A DNA stretch of 64,000 nucleotides from Lithobates sylvaticus. Lineage: Eukaryota; Chordata; Amphibia; Anura; Ranidae. Shown here piece by piece: positions 22,653 through 34,000 of this stretch. Position 1 is the first letter of the stretch. The number at the start of each line of letters is the position of its first letter. The position numbers and the translations under genes are program-made. The notes under the pieces are model-generated. The model worked only from the letters and a program-made list of their open reading frames with translations. It was not told the origin of the DNA and did no database searches. The stretch covers positions 94,267,273 through 94,331,272 of the forward strand of contig CM053031.1 of NCBI GenBank assembly GCA_028564925.1. The letters run 5' to 3'.

Positions 22653-23700
22653 TGTAGCACCCTGGAGTTTAGTCAGGGCTGCTCCTCACAAATTGATTTG
22701 CCAGGAATAATTATCCTGGTTGATCGTTTGAGATCTATTGATTTATCCCTAAGTTTGGCCTTGTTGTACTTTTCTCTTCTACTACTAGGTGGCCGGTCAG
22801 GTTATGGGTATGTTGGGTGTCTCAGCCAATGGGTAAGGGTTTTCTTGGATCCCTTGGCATGCTGGGAGAACATATATATATATATATATTTGGGAGGAGT
22901 CAGGTGATTTATGTTCTGTGCCACCTGGTCAGCTCTCTGGGTGGACGTGTGTTATATAGGATGGAAATTGGGCCTATTCTGGGCACATCTGGCTGCTAGG
23001 CTGTCTGAGGGCCTATCCAGAAACAGGAGAGCAGCACAGGGTTGGGATTGTGGCTTACAGTCCAACCAAAAGTGACGGTTCTGCGGGGCGGAGAACCTGT
23101 CATGGTCGGAGGTAGAAGGGAAACGGTCGCCACTAAGGCACCATCCACCTTATTACCAGGGACCACAGTGAGTAACTGAAGCAAGTACCGGAGCAGCATT
23201 CTGGATGGTGAAGAATCGGGAAACTTCAGTGGGTATCAAGCCAGGGACCCAGCCAGTGGAGGTGACGCTTGCAGAGCAGCCTTGTGTGTCAAGCTAGGGA
23301 CAGAGAAGGCCAGAGCTGTAAAGCTTGAGAGGTATCTAGTGTGCCAAGCTAGGGACCAAGCAATGAGGCCATAGGAGACAGCATTCCTACACGTGTAGAT
23401 GTGGCGTCTAGTGTCTTTTCCTTGCATGGCTGTCCTCCTATTGAAGTCTCGGAGTCTGCCAATTGAACTTGCAACTACTTAAGGGTGTCCTGGCCATAAC
23501 CCCTTTTCCCCCCCCAAAAAATATTTTTTAAGAGAAATAAAAATCTCTTTTGCATTCAAGAAGTGTCTGGCTCCCAATGACTTTATCCACCTTGCACCCA
23601 CTATGCCTCACAACCCACCATATACAGAAGGGTGTCAGCTATCTCTGGCCCTGGAGGTTCTCATCAGACCAGGAACCTTGGAGGCCCGGGACCTTGGTAG
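22653..23700 (+). mobile_element. LTR-like insertion, possible solo LTR (fossil)
   Basis: A 1048-bp segment beginning tgtagcaccctgg splits the Tc1 tail and is flanked by the 5-bp repeat acttg (22,648-22,652; 23,701-23,705). It contains a poly(A)-signal-like aataaaa (23,537 region) near its right end, as LTRs do, and no coding capacity that I recognise. Its right end does not show the usual CA, so the LTR assignment is tentative. The 5-bp target duplication is the firmest evidence. Confidence 0.5.
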
Positions 23701-23972
23701 ACTTGATAAAATCTAACAATTAACACTTCTACTTTTGAAAGCATTCCTAATTTACAGCATTTTTTTCACATCTGCCTAAAACTTTTGCACAGTACTGTTT
23801 TGTATGTGTGTACAGTAAATACATATATATGTTTTTTTCCTCAAAGAATAGGTGCAGTATCTCACCCCCCTTCCATATGTCATACTTGTCTACACCCCTA
23901 CCCATTTCCTAGCACCGCCCCTTGTCTTAACCACACCCACCTCCTGGCACCACTCCTTTTTAAAGAACATGG

Positions 23973-24753
23973 TGCGAGTGCCCGGCGGCCGCGATGTCCG
24001 CCGGGCACCCGCGATTGCCCGTTAAAACAACGGGACCGGGCGGGACCGTGGATGTGTGTGTAAACACACAGCTCACGTCCTGTCAGCGGGGAGGAGACCG
24101 ATCATGTGATCCCAGTACAGAGGATCACATGATCGGTCTCCCCTTAAGTCCCCTCCCCCTACAGTTAGAATCAAAATTAACCCCTCCAGCGCCCTCTAGT
24201 GTTAACCCCTTCCCTGACAGTCACATTTACACAGTAATCATTGCAATTTTATAGCAACGATCGCTGTGTAAATGTGAATGGTTCAAAAATGTGTCAAAAG
24301 TGTCCGAAGTGTCAAATAAAAAAAAAATCGCAAATCGCCGCCATTAAAGTAAAAAAAAAAAATTTGCTCTATCCCCTATTTTGTAAGCTATAACTTTTGC
24401 GCACATCAATATACGCTTATTGCGATTTTTTTTTACCAAAAATATGTAGAAGAATACGTATCTGCCTAAACTGAGGAAAAAAAATGTTTTTTTTTTTAAA
24501 AATGGGATATTTATTATAGCAAAAAGTTTGTTTTTTTTTCAAAATCGCTCTTCTTTTGTTTATAGCGCAAAAAATAAAAACCGCAGGGGCGATCACCACC
24601 AAAAGAAAGCTCTATTTGTGGGAAAAAAAGGACGTCAATTTTGTTTGGGTGTAACGTCGCACGACCGCGCAATTGTTAGTAAAGCGACGCAGTGCCGAAT
24701 CGCAAAAAGTGCTCTGGTAAGGAAGGGTGTTTAAAAGCCCTGTATTGAAGCGG
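23973..24753 (+). repeat. Family-1 repeat, 5'-truncated, with 13-bp flanking direct repeats
   Basis: This copy starts inside the GC-rich head (gcccggcggccgcgatgtcc) and ends tattgaagcgg. It is bounded by the exact 13-bp repeat ttaaagaacatgg (23,960-23,972 and 24,754-24,766), not by TTAA alone. The upstream 23,798-23,959 is CA-rich and unassigned. Confidence 0.75.
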
Positions 24754-24766
24754 TTAAAGAACATGG

Positions 24767-26387
24767 AACCAGATATACATGTTTTGGGATATGTATTGCT
24801 AATCAAAAAAGCAGTAAAATAAACGTACATAACATTCAAAATATACAACACTTGCCAAAGTAAGCTCAGAGGCACTGTGCAAATAAATATTAAAGCTTTG
24901 CTCAAAGGGACACTTGCGCCCGTACTGCATGAAGCATTTGTTTTATCTCCTACATCTGCCACAAGCTGCATGAAAGCCCCTATAGAAGTGGATGCAAAGG
25001 CCGCGGTTGTATAGACACAGCTGCATGTCACAATCTGACAGCCATGCAGGAACATCTGCACAGCCCTGTATGCACACTGTGTTTGGGGATGCACACAATC
25101 TACATTTGGGGCTGTGCGGCCTCTCTTCTGACATGAGGCGGTATCTGTATCCACTTCTATAGGCTGTCTGCATGCAGCTCAGGGCGGATGCAGAAGCTAA
25201 AACAAAGGCAGTCTTCACCCAGGACAGGTGCCAGCGCACATCCGAATGAGGTCTTAATTATAAAATTTCACATGGATGCACTTCATAGAGCTGCACAGTA
25301 CTTCTCAGGTGAAAAGGGACTTTAGGGCTCACATGGGCCCTCTGGGCCGTACAGCATCAAAAACAGATGTAATTTAGTCATGAGGCTTGTGAATATTTAG
25401 CTGTTAGCGTCCTGTAGAAATCAATGTCAGGATGAAATACACAGGAGCTGTATACATATTTACACATGCCAGAGATAACTGCATACAGGCACACATGCCT
25501 ACAGCGATATGCCCTGAATGCAGACTGTGTTCAGAGCATGTCCTATACACATAAATCACTGATCACAAGTACCACTGTGAAGGGGCAATAATATATGGGT
25601 ACTGGATGCTGTTTTTCTGCTTTCTATTGATATCTACTAGCAAGGCCTAACACAGGAACACCCCCAGTTTTTACACTGTACAGCTCTAAGCGCCAGTGTG
25701 CATGAGCCATTAGAGCGCATCTTTGCAGCAGCAGCAACACTAACCCCCACCGGCACCAGCAGAAATAGACCCCCAACTGCAATAATAGACCCCTTCCAGC
25801 AACAGAAGTTACCCCAGCAACAATAAATACACCAGCAGCAAAAATTAGGACCCCCAGCAGCATTATTAGATCCCCACATTGTACCTCAGCAGGGACAATA
25901 CATTCCTATTCCCTATGCACCATGAACTATATACACATATACAACCTATACACATATATCACACACTTTATTTTTTTTACGGTTTAGTATAATGTGACAC
26001 AAGCCTCCACATCACAATGCCTCTATGGTGAACAGAACTGAATGAAAGGTCACTTGTGACATTTCAATAAAGCTCTAGTGAAATAGTAAACAATACGATG
26101 CACCCAAATCGGATATATTGGATTTCTTCTACATAAATAGGTGAATATAGAGGCCATTGTATGACAAGTGTATTAGGGGGAACAATGTGGTGTTGCTAAT
26201 AGCAGAATTTGTTGATTTTCACAACCTGGAGCAGCACTGATAGCTAGAAACTAACTGGTTGCTAGGCGCAACAACAGCTTTCTGTCACAGTTCACTCCTC
26301 CTACATCATCCCCAGACTGAGCTTTCAGTGAATACTGCTTAGGAATGATGACAGACTGTACATGGCACACTGCCTGGATATCTAAAG
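24767..26387. other. Long stretch without a recognised gene
   Basis: I see no credible coding region: the open frames are short and lack domains. 25,725-25,876 is a degenerate tandem repeat built on cagcagcaacaataga/ccccc. 25,000-25,200 contains a loosely inverted pair around tagaagtggat (24,984; 25,153 inverse). This may be unique intergenic or intronic DNA. Confidence 0.5.
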
Positions 26388-26406
26388 GCATGCTGGGACT
26401 TGTAGT
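26388..26406 (-). promoter_or_regulatory. ZNF143/STAF-like site
   Basis: gcatgctgggacttgtagt is the reverse of actacaagtcccagcatgc, one base from the core of the ZNF143 (STAF) motif as I know it. In vertebrates this motif marks promoters of snRNA and housekeeping genes. There is no clear CpG island, TATA box or gene beside it, and the motif also occurs in transposons, so function is uncertain. Confidence 0.4.
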
Positions 26407-27019
26407 CTACACAGGCTCCAGCCTCAGTGCCATTAATCTGTATCCTTTGTCATGACATATGGGAGGGGCCTGGGAACCAGAGGGCAGGGCTACCACACCA
26501 AACCCCACCCATGGGAGAATATTTGTCTCTAGAGGAGGGGTAAGTCTGGGGGGTGGGGCTAGTACTGTAATTGGGATTATTGATGGGACCCAGTCATTCA
26601 GATTGACAGGGAGACTGCTGGGGACAGACCCTTCAAAACATGAGTTGGTAACCATAGTAAAAATTTGTTAAATGAATTTAAAAACACTTACTATTTGTCT
26701 GTGGGCGTTCAGACGTCATCTCCAATCCTCTCTGAATCGAAATCGCTGAAAATCGCTGTGGTTTTGGCTAAAATTCTCCAGCCAAGTCTCTTGCTGCCTT
26801 CCTCCTCGACAGTTGAGCTAAGAGTAACTGCCTGGTGTGAGGCGCCTCACACCAGGAGCTCACACCATGACCTCACGCTCACAGGTGCAGGTCACATGTT
26901 TGGTTACCAACTGTCATGTTTTCACTGCTGGGGACTTTTTCCTGCATTTTCTGTCACACAGGCTAAACTGCACAGTTTTGGGCTGACAATTACTTTACAT
27001 TCCCAACAAATTATATATT
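26407..27019. other. Unassigned stretch
   Basis: GC-moderate sequence with gggaggggcc-type blocks (26,459-26,560) and an ORF with no domain at 26,665-27,087. A 22-bp self-complementary block (gtgtgaggcgcctcacacc, 26,837-26,855) is the only structure I note. Confidence 0.45.
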
Positions 27020-27262
27020 TTCTGAAAGCAGACATTCTGGAGAGCAAAATGATGGTAGTTGCAATTTATTATGTGAGAGAATATTAGCGCAGTGGTTTAA
27101 AAATCCCATATTGTTATAAAAAAATACATTACAGTTAGTTTTAATGTACACAAATACAAAATAATCCTAATTTTTTGGTAAAATATAAAAGATGAGGTTG
27201 AGCCAATGAGATACCCAACATGTCAAGCTATAAAATTGAAATGGCAACAAACTTTGATGCCC
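27020..27262 (-). repeat. Family-2 repeat fragment
   Basis: The blocks aaaatgatggtagttgcaat, gatgaggttgagcc and gatacccaacatgtca match the inverted form of family 2 as seen at 56.88-57.12 kb. It lacks the TTAA end. Confidence 0.6.
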
Positions 27263-27274
27263 AAAATTTTCCTT

Positions 27275-27599
27275 TGCCACTATTTTTAGCGGTGTTTTAC
27301 CGTCGGATTTGCGGTGCATTTCGGCCCCTATCGGGGCACTTTTACCCCCCACTAGCAGCCGAGAAAGGGTTAAAAACGCTGCAATAGCAGCGTCTTTCCG
27401 GCGGTATTACCACGCTGCCCCATTGATTTTAATGGGGAGCAGCGGTGGAGGAGCGGTGAGTTTACCGCTCCAAAGAAGCTGCTGGCAGGACTTTTTGTGA
27501 CGCCCTGCCAGCGCACCGCAAGGGCTTTCACACTGCAGACAATGGAGCAGCAGTTTGAGGGCGGATTGCAGGCGCTATAGCGCTCGTGTGAAAGGGGTC
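27275..27599 (-). mobile_element. MITE with GACCCCTTTCA ends (left-truncated)
   Basis: The right end gtgtgaaaggggtc next to tta is the inverse of gacccctttcacac, the left end of the complete relative at 30,084. The interior repeats gcgctatagcgc, gccctgccagcgc and other gcgct motifs. 3-bp TTA target and end sequence suggest a Harbinger-type MITE. Confidence 0.7.
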
Positions 27600-27623
27600 T
27601 TAGTGTTCATTTTTACAGTTTAA

Positions 27624-27876
27624 GGCTCGGTTCACATATATGCGAATTGGATGCATGTTGAACCGCATTCTAAGCACATTTGATTGTAAGCAGTTTGGTT
27701 CACATGTTGACGGTTCACATATGTCCTGGGCGGCATCAGTTCATTTTTAAAAAGAGCCCTGTGCATTTTTCCGTCTGGTTCAGGTGCAATTTCAAGTAAA
27801 ATCGCACATGAATCGGTGAAGAAAAGCACACCGGACTCCTTTTTATAAACAGCGGCTGGACATATGTGAACCAAGC
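27624..27876. mobile_element. TTAA-flanked MITE with GGCTCGGTTCACATA ends
   Basis: The left end ggctcggttcacata follows TTAA (27,620-27,623) and the right end is its near inverse (tatgtgaaccaagc), followed by TTAA (27,877-27,880). 253 bp, no coding content. Four-base TTAA duplication fits a piggyBac-like origin. Confidence 0.82.
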
Positions 27877-27880
27877 TTAA

Positions 27881-28661
27881 CATGTCCATATAGATACAAT
27901 GTTACATGTCTACGGAGATGCAAAACCCGAATGATCCAGGTCAGTCTAATGCCATCTAGTGGCAATTTAAGATATATTCTCAACCTATTCATACTATGAT
28001 AAAACTTTATTAGTACCTAATTTATGGAAAAAAATGTAAATGTTAAAATAGAACAGATAACACGAGAATTAAAATTAATTGTTCTACCCATATATAAATA
28101 TATATCAACACTCATATAGCTAAGTTAGAATTATAAAATCTCAGAAGTGTGAAATATCTCCTGCCTAATTGGAGATAAAACAACTGAAATCTATTTCTAT
28201 ATTCAAACCCTGAATCGTAAATCCACAAGATTTCTCTTCTAGAAACATCCCTCAGTTGCTCCTTTTTACCATTTTTTATATATTTTATTTAAAATAACAA
28301 ATGGAAGAAGCGGCCCACATCCTTCTTTTCTTATGTCCCATGCCAGCGCTTCTTGCCCCTCCCTCCTGCCCCCACAGCAAGCAGCTTGCTATGGGGGGCA
28401 CCTTAGCCAAGCTGCTGCTTTGTGCTTCCTTTTAGACACAGAGCCATGGTTTGACCCCACCCTCTCTCTCTTCATTGGCTCACTGACCTTGATTGACAGT
28501 AGCAGGAGCCAATGGTGCCCCGCTGCTCTCTCAGCCATTGCAAAGGGAAAGTTCCAGGCAGGGGAGACTCCCATGAAACATCGCTGGATCAAGATGGGCT
28601 CAGGTAAGTATTAGGGGGGTTGAGGGGGGCTGCTGAACACTGAAGGGTTTTACAATAGATG
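27881..28661. repeat. Shared 95-bp repeat, AT-rich spacer and a family-4 repeat
   Basis: 27,940-28,036 is the second copy of the repeat at 19,716-19,810. 28,037-28,330 is AT-rich with no feature I recognise. 28,335-28,620 matches family 4 (gcaagcagcttgctatggg; ttgattgacagtagcaggag; the ending ctcaggtaagtatt), as at 51.7-52.4 kb. Confidence 0.6.
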
Positions 28662-29396
28662 TAAGAGTGCTGCCAGCATTGCTGCAGAGGTTGAAGGGGT
28701 GGGAGGGGGGTCAGCCTGCCAGTGCTCAGACCATACGCCGCACACTGCATCAAATTGGTCTGCATGGCTGTCGTCCCAGTAGGAAGCCTCTTCGAAAGAT
28801 GATGCATAAGAAAGCCTGCAAACAGTTTGCTGAAGACAAGCAGACTAAGGACATGGATTACTGGAACCATGTCTTGTGGTCTGATGAGACCAAGATAAAC
28901 TTATTTGGTTCAGATGGTGTCAGGCATGTGTGGCGGCAACCAGATTAGGAGTACAAAGATAAGTGTGTCTTGCCTACAGTCAAGCATGGTGGTGGGGGTG
29001 TCATGGTCTGGGGCTGCATGAGTGCTGCCGGCACTGGGGAGCTACAGTTCATTGAGGGAACCATGAATGCTAACATGTACTGTGACATACTGAAGCAGAG
29101 CATGATCCCCTCTCTTTGGAGACTGGGCAGCCAAGATGATAACGACCCCAAACACACCTCCAAGACGGCCACTGCCTTGCTAAAGAAGCTGAGGGTAAAG
29201 GTAATGGACTGGCCAAGCATGTCTCCAGACCTAAACCCTATTAAACATCTGGGAGGCATCATCAAGTGGAAAGTGGATGAGCGCAAGGTCTCTAACATCC
29301 ACCAGCTCTGTGATGTCATCATGGAGAAGAGGACTCCAGTCGCAACTAAACTCCTTGTCCAAGAGGGTTAAGGCAGTGCTGGAAAATAATGGTGGC
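28662..29396 (+). pseudogene. Tc1 transposase fragment, catalytic Glu changed to Lys
   Basis: Same family as the transposases at 2238 and 7224, truncated at both ends without terminal repeats. It starts in the ASIAAEVEG region and keeps RRTLHQIGLHGC, KKACKQFAEDKQTKDMDYWNH, WSDETKINLFGSDG (first Asp), [29 protein letters not shown] (second Asp) and SPDLNPIKHLGG, where the relative has NPIEHLWG: the DD34E Glu is Lys. Other damage: a TAG at 28,946, a few codons missing before DNDPKHTSK and a short deletion in the IMEKRTPVAT region. It is closer to an undamaged sequence than the two copies at 2-8 kb and shows what they have lost. Confidence 0.88.
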
Positions 29397-30083
29397 AAAT
29401 AGCGTGTGCGTGTTTATATTCCAATACTTCAATTTTAGCTGCCTCGGAGGGAACAGGGAGGGGGTAGGATGAGCGACGTCAGATTACATACAGTGACGAG
29501 AATCTCCTGTTTACTTGGTGGCCTCTGTAATAGGAAGTCCCGTCTCCTGGGCCACCATTGGACCACTGTTCTATCTATTATAGGAGATTCTGTCGGCGCT
29601 CGTCCCGCCCCCCTCCCTGTCCCCTCTAGGCTGCATTGATGGCAATGGCGAGGCTGCTGCATTGATGGCACTTGTGAGGCTGCAGATGGGCATTGATCAG
29701 GCTGCATTGATGGCAATGGCGAGGCTGCAGATAGGCACTTACCCTTATTTTGCTTCAAAGTTCCTTATTTAAAATTAAAGTTTTTTTCCTGAAACTTCCC
29801 TCTTAAAATGAATGTGTGTGTTATACACCGATAAATACGGTATTCATAAATCCAAATCAAGCAAAGAAAATGCAGACTTTAAAAGGAACAAAGAGGCAAC
29901 AATTTTGTGTTTAAATTCAATATCCATTTATTAATAAGGTAAAAAAATTATAATATAATAACGAAAATCCGTTCCAAAAGGGAGGAACGCCTGATGCAAA
30001 CAATACCATAATGAGTTTCCATAGCTTTTTATATTTCTCAAATTCAGGATGGAGCGATAAAACACTTTTTTTATGACACTTTA
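29397..30083. repeat. ggctgcattgatggc minisatellite and unassigned flanks
   Basis: 29,630-29,735 holds four or five loose copies of gaggctgcattgatggcaat. The following ataccgataaatacggta (29,824-29,841) is a motif I associate with a common ranid dispersed repeat. 29,842-30,083 is AT-rich with nothing recognised. Confidence 0.55.
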
Positions 30084-30374
30084 GACCCCTTTCACACAGG
30101 GGCTGTTTTCAGGCGTTTTAGCGGTAGAAATAGCGTCTGTAAAGTGCCTCACATTCATTTCAGTGTGACTTTTCACACTGGGGCGGTGCACTTGCGAAAC
30201 GTTAGGAAAAGTCCTGCAAGCAGCATCTTTGGGGTGGTTTGGGAACGTTGTATTTAGTTCTCCCAAAACGCCCTGCCCATTGAAAGGAATGGGCAGTGCT
30301 TCTTTTGGGGTTAAAAGCGTGCCGCCTTAACAGCGCTAAAGCGCCACTAACGTGGCCGCAGCATGAAAGGGGTC
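30084..30374 (+). mobile_element. MITE with GACCCCTTTCA ends, complete
   Basis: Inverted ends gacccctttcac (30,084) and gaaaggggtc (to 30,374) are flanked by TTA on both sides (30,081-30,083; 30,375-30,377). The interior carries short inverted gcg-rich motifs (tttagcggtag, cagcgctaaagcgc). It is related to 27,275-27,599. Confidence 0.82.
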
Positions 30375-30567
30375 TTAGTGTTTTATAAATCCATCCTTAG
30401 GAAGCGGATGTGAAAGTGTGGAATGCTCACAGCTATACATCTTTAATAAGTAGGACAGGTAAATCGCAGACAAGAATCGGAATCATTTCATAGCACACAG
30501 AATTAAATGAAGGGCCCTTTGTTATGATGGCCCATTCACACTTGTGTGTTGTGGCAATTAGGGATGG

Positions 30568-30900
30568 GCCCGGTGCTCGATGCGAACCCACGTTCGCATC
30601 GAGCACCGGGCGTTCGCTCGCTCGGCGAGCCCAGAACTATTTTGGCCGCTCGCATCACGTTCGTGTGATGCAAGCGGCCCCGCAATGCATTGCGGCCGGC
30701 GCGGCCGGCGCAGTGCATTGCTGGCTGATGATTGGCCAAGCATGCACTGTGACCCCGCATGCTTGGCCAATCACAGCCCCGGAAACTCGAAGAGCCATAA
30801 TTGGCTACAGGCAGGACGCCTGTAGCCAATTACAGCTCAGGGGCTGTAGTACACGCCCCCCCCCTATAAAAGGCCGCCACGCCGTCTGCGCCGGTCACAT
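30568..30900 (+). promoter_or_regulatory. hAT promoter with three hairpins, CCAAT boxes and TATA
   Basis: Three near-terminal perfect hairpins follow each other: arms 30,568-30,587/30,592-30,611 (20 bp, 4-bp loop), 30,729-30,745/30,757-30,773 (17 bp) and 30,798-30,812/30,818-30,832 (15 bp). The second and third each place a CCAAT box in both arms (ggccaat, tagccaat), giving four CCAAT motifs as inverted pairs. tataaaa lies at 30,865-30,871, about 33 bp downstream of the last arm. Transcription to the right from about 30,895 is inferred. A good splice-donor match (ttag|gtagag) lies at 30,958/30,959. Confidence 0.7.
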
Positions 30901-31024
30901 GCTGTTCCGGCGCAGATTGAGCAGGCTGATTCTGTGACACTCTGCTCGATTTAGTTAGGTAGAGAGATTCACTTACAGAAATTGAGTTAGATAGATTCAG
31001 TTACAAAGATTGATTGAGAAAGAG

Positions 31025-34000
31025 GGGCTTGTAGTGTGTTCGTGGCAGGCAGGCAGAGCTCCTATATTTTGTTACCAGAAGCACCTATAGGACTTGTAGT
31101 GTGTTCGTGGCAGGCAGGCAGAGCTCCTATATTTTGTTACCAGAAGCACCTATAGGACTTGTAGTGTGTTCGTGGCAGGCAGGCAGAGCTCCTATATTTT
31201 GTTACCAGAAGCACCTATAGGACTTGTAGTGTGTTCGTGGCAGGCAGGCAGAGCTCCTATATTTTGTTACCAGAAGCACCTATAGGACTTGTAGTGTGTT
31301 CGTGGCAGGCAGGCAGAGCTCCTATATTTTGTTACCAGAAGCACCTATAGGACTTGTAGTGTGTTCGTGGCAGGCAGGCAGAGCTCCTATATTTTGTTAC
31401 CAGAAGCACCTATAGGACTTGTAGTGTGTTCGTGGCAGGCAGGCAGAGCTCCTATATTTTGTTACCAGAAGCACCTATAGGACTTGTAGTGTGTTCGTGG
31501 CAGGCAGAGCTCCTATATTTTGTTCCCAGAAGCACCTATAGGACTTGTAGTGTGTTCGTGGCAGGCAGGCAGAGCTCCTATATTTTGTTCCCAGAAGCAC
31601 CTATAGGACTTGTAGTGTGTTAGTCCCATCACACACACAGAGCTATATTTTGTTCCCAGAAGCACCTATAGGACTTGAAGTGTGTTAGTCCCATCACACA
31701 CACAGAGCTATATTTTGTTCCCAGAAGCACCTATAGGACTTGAAGTGTGTTAGTCCCATCACACACACAGAGCTATATTTTGTTCCCAGAAGCACCTATA
31801 GGACTTGAAGTGTGTTAGTCCCATCACACACACAGAGCTATATTTTCTTCCCAGAAGCACCTATAGGACTTGAAGTGTGTTAGTCCCATCACACACACAG
31901 AGCTATATTTTCTTCCCAGAAGCACCTATAGGACTTGAAGTGTGTTAGTCCCATCACACACACAGAGCTATATTTTGTTCCCAGAGGCACCTATAGGACT
32001 TGAAGTGTGTTAGTCCCATTACACACACAGAGCTATATTTTCTTCCCAGAAGCACCTATAGGACTTGAAGTGTGTTAGTCCCATCACACACACAGAGCTA
32101 TATTTTGTTCCCAGAAGCACCTATAGGACTTGAAGTGTGTTAGTCCCATCACACACACAGAGCTATATTTTGTTCCAGAAGCACCCATAGGACTTGAAGT
32201 GTGTTAGTCCCATCACACACACAGAGCTATATTTTGTTCCCAGAAGCACCTATAGGACTTGAAGTGTGTTAGTCCCATCACACACACAGAGCTATATTTT
32301 GTTCCCAGAAGCACCTATAGGACTTGAAGTGTGTTAGTCCCATCACACACACAGAGCTATATTTTCTTCCCAGAAGCACCTATAGGACTTGAAGTGTGTT
32401 AGTCCCATCACACACACAGAGCTATATTTTCTTCCCAGAAGCACCTATAGGACTTGAAGTGTGTTAGTCCCATCACACACACAGAGCTATATTTTGTTCC
32501 CAGAGGCACCTATAGGACTTGAAGTGTGTTAGTCCCATTACACACACAAAGCTATATTTTCTTCCCAGAAGCACCTATAGGACTTGAAGTGTGTTAGTCC
32601 CATCACACACACAGAGCTATATTTTGTTCCCAGAAGCACCTATAGGACTTGAAGTGTGTTAGTCCCATCACACACACAGAGCTATATTTTGTTCCCAGAA
32701 GCACCCATAGGACTTGAAGTGTGTTAGTCCCATCACACACACAGAGCTATATTTTGTTCCCAGAAGCACCTATAGGACTTGAAGTGTGTTAGTCCCATCA
32801 CACACACAGAGCTATATTTTGTTCCCAGAAGAACCTATAGGACTTGAAGTGTGTTAGTCCCATCACACACACAGAGCTATATTTTGTTCCCAGAAGCACC
32901 TATAGGACTTGAAGTGTGTTAGTCCCATCACACACACAGAGCTATATTTTGTTCCCAGAAGCACCTATAGGACTTGAAGTGTGTTAGTCCCATCACACAC
33001 ACAGAGCTATATTTTGTTCCCAGAAGCAACTATAGGACTTGAAGTGTGTTAGTCCCATCACACAGACCTTTATTTTCTTCCCAGAAGCACCTATAGGACT
33101 TGAAGTGTGTTAGTCCCATCACACAGAGCTCCTCTATTTTCTTTGCAGAAGCACCCATAGGACTTCTAGTGTGTTAGTGGCATCACACAGAGCTCCTCTA
33201 TTTTCTTTGCATAAGCACCCACAGGACTTCTAGTGTGTTAGTGGCATCACACAGAGCTCCTCTATTTTCTTTGCAGAAGCACCCATAGGACTTCTAGTGT
33301 GTTAGTGGCATCACACAGAGCTCCTATATATTCTTCTCAGCAGCACCCACAGGACTTCTAGTGTGTTAGTCCCATCACACAGAGCTATATTTTCTTCCCA
33401 GAAGCACCTATAGGACTTGAAGTGTGTTAGTCCCATCACACACACAGAGCTATATTTTGTTCCCAGAAGCACCTATAGGACTTGAAGTGTGTTAGTCCCA
33501 TCACACACACACAGAGCTATATTTTCTTCCCAGAAGCACCTATAGGACTTGAAGTGTGTTAGTCCCATCACACACACAGAGCTATATTTTCTTCCCAGAA
33601 GCACCTATAGGACTTGAAGTGTGTTAGTCCCATCACACACACAGAGCTATATTTTGTTCCCAGAGGCACCTATAGGACTTGAAGTGTGTTAGTCCCATTA
33701 CACACACAGAGCTATATTTTCTTCCCAGAAGCACCTATAGGACTTGAAGTGTGTTAGTCCCATCACACACACAGAGCTATATTTTGTTCCCAGAAGCACC
33801 TATAGGACTTGAAGTGTGTTAGTCCCATCACACACACAGAGCTATATTTTTTTCCCAGAAGCACCTATAGGACTTGAAGTGTGTTAGTCCCATCACACAC
33901 ACAGAGCTATATTTTGTTCCCAGAAGCACCTATAGGACTTGAAGTGTGTTAGTCCCATCACACACACAGAGCTATATTTTGTTCCCAGAAGAACCTATAG

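Noticed and set aside
24612-25154. 180-codon minus-strand ORF
   Set aside because: It starts in unassigned sequence and ends in a family-1 repeat tail; hydrophobic stretches are chance, and I see no domain, splice context or similarity to its neighbours.
26388-26406. A host promoter at the ZNF143-like site
   Set aside because: I listed the motif but reject a promoter call: no CpG-rich block, exon or start region follows on either strand within the visible sequence.
28333-28614. 93-codon ORF over a family-4 repeat ending at a splice-donor-like aggtaagtat
   Set aside because: The same donor word occurs in the tandem copies at 52.0 and 52.3 kb, so it is part of the repeat, not a host exon.
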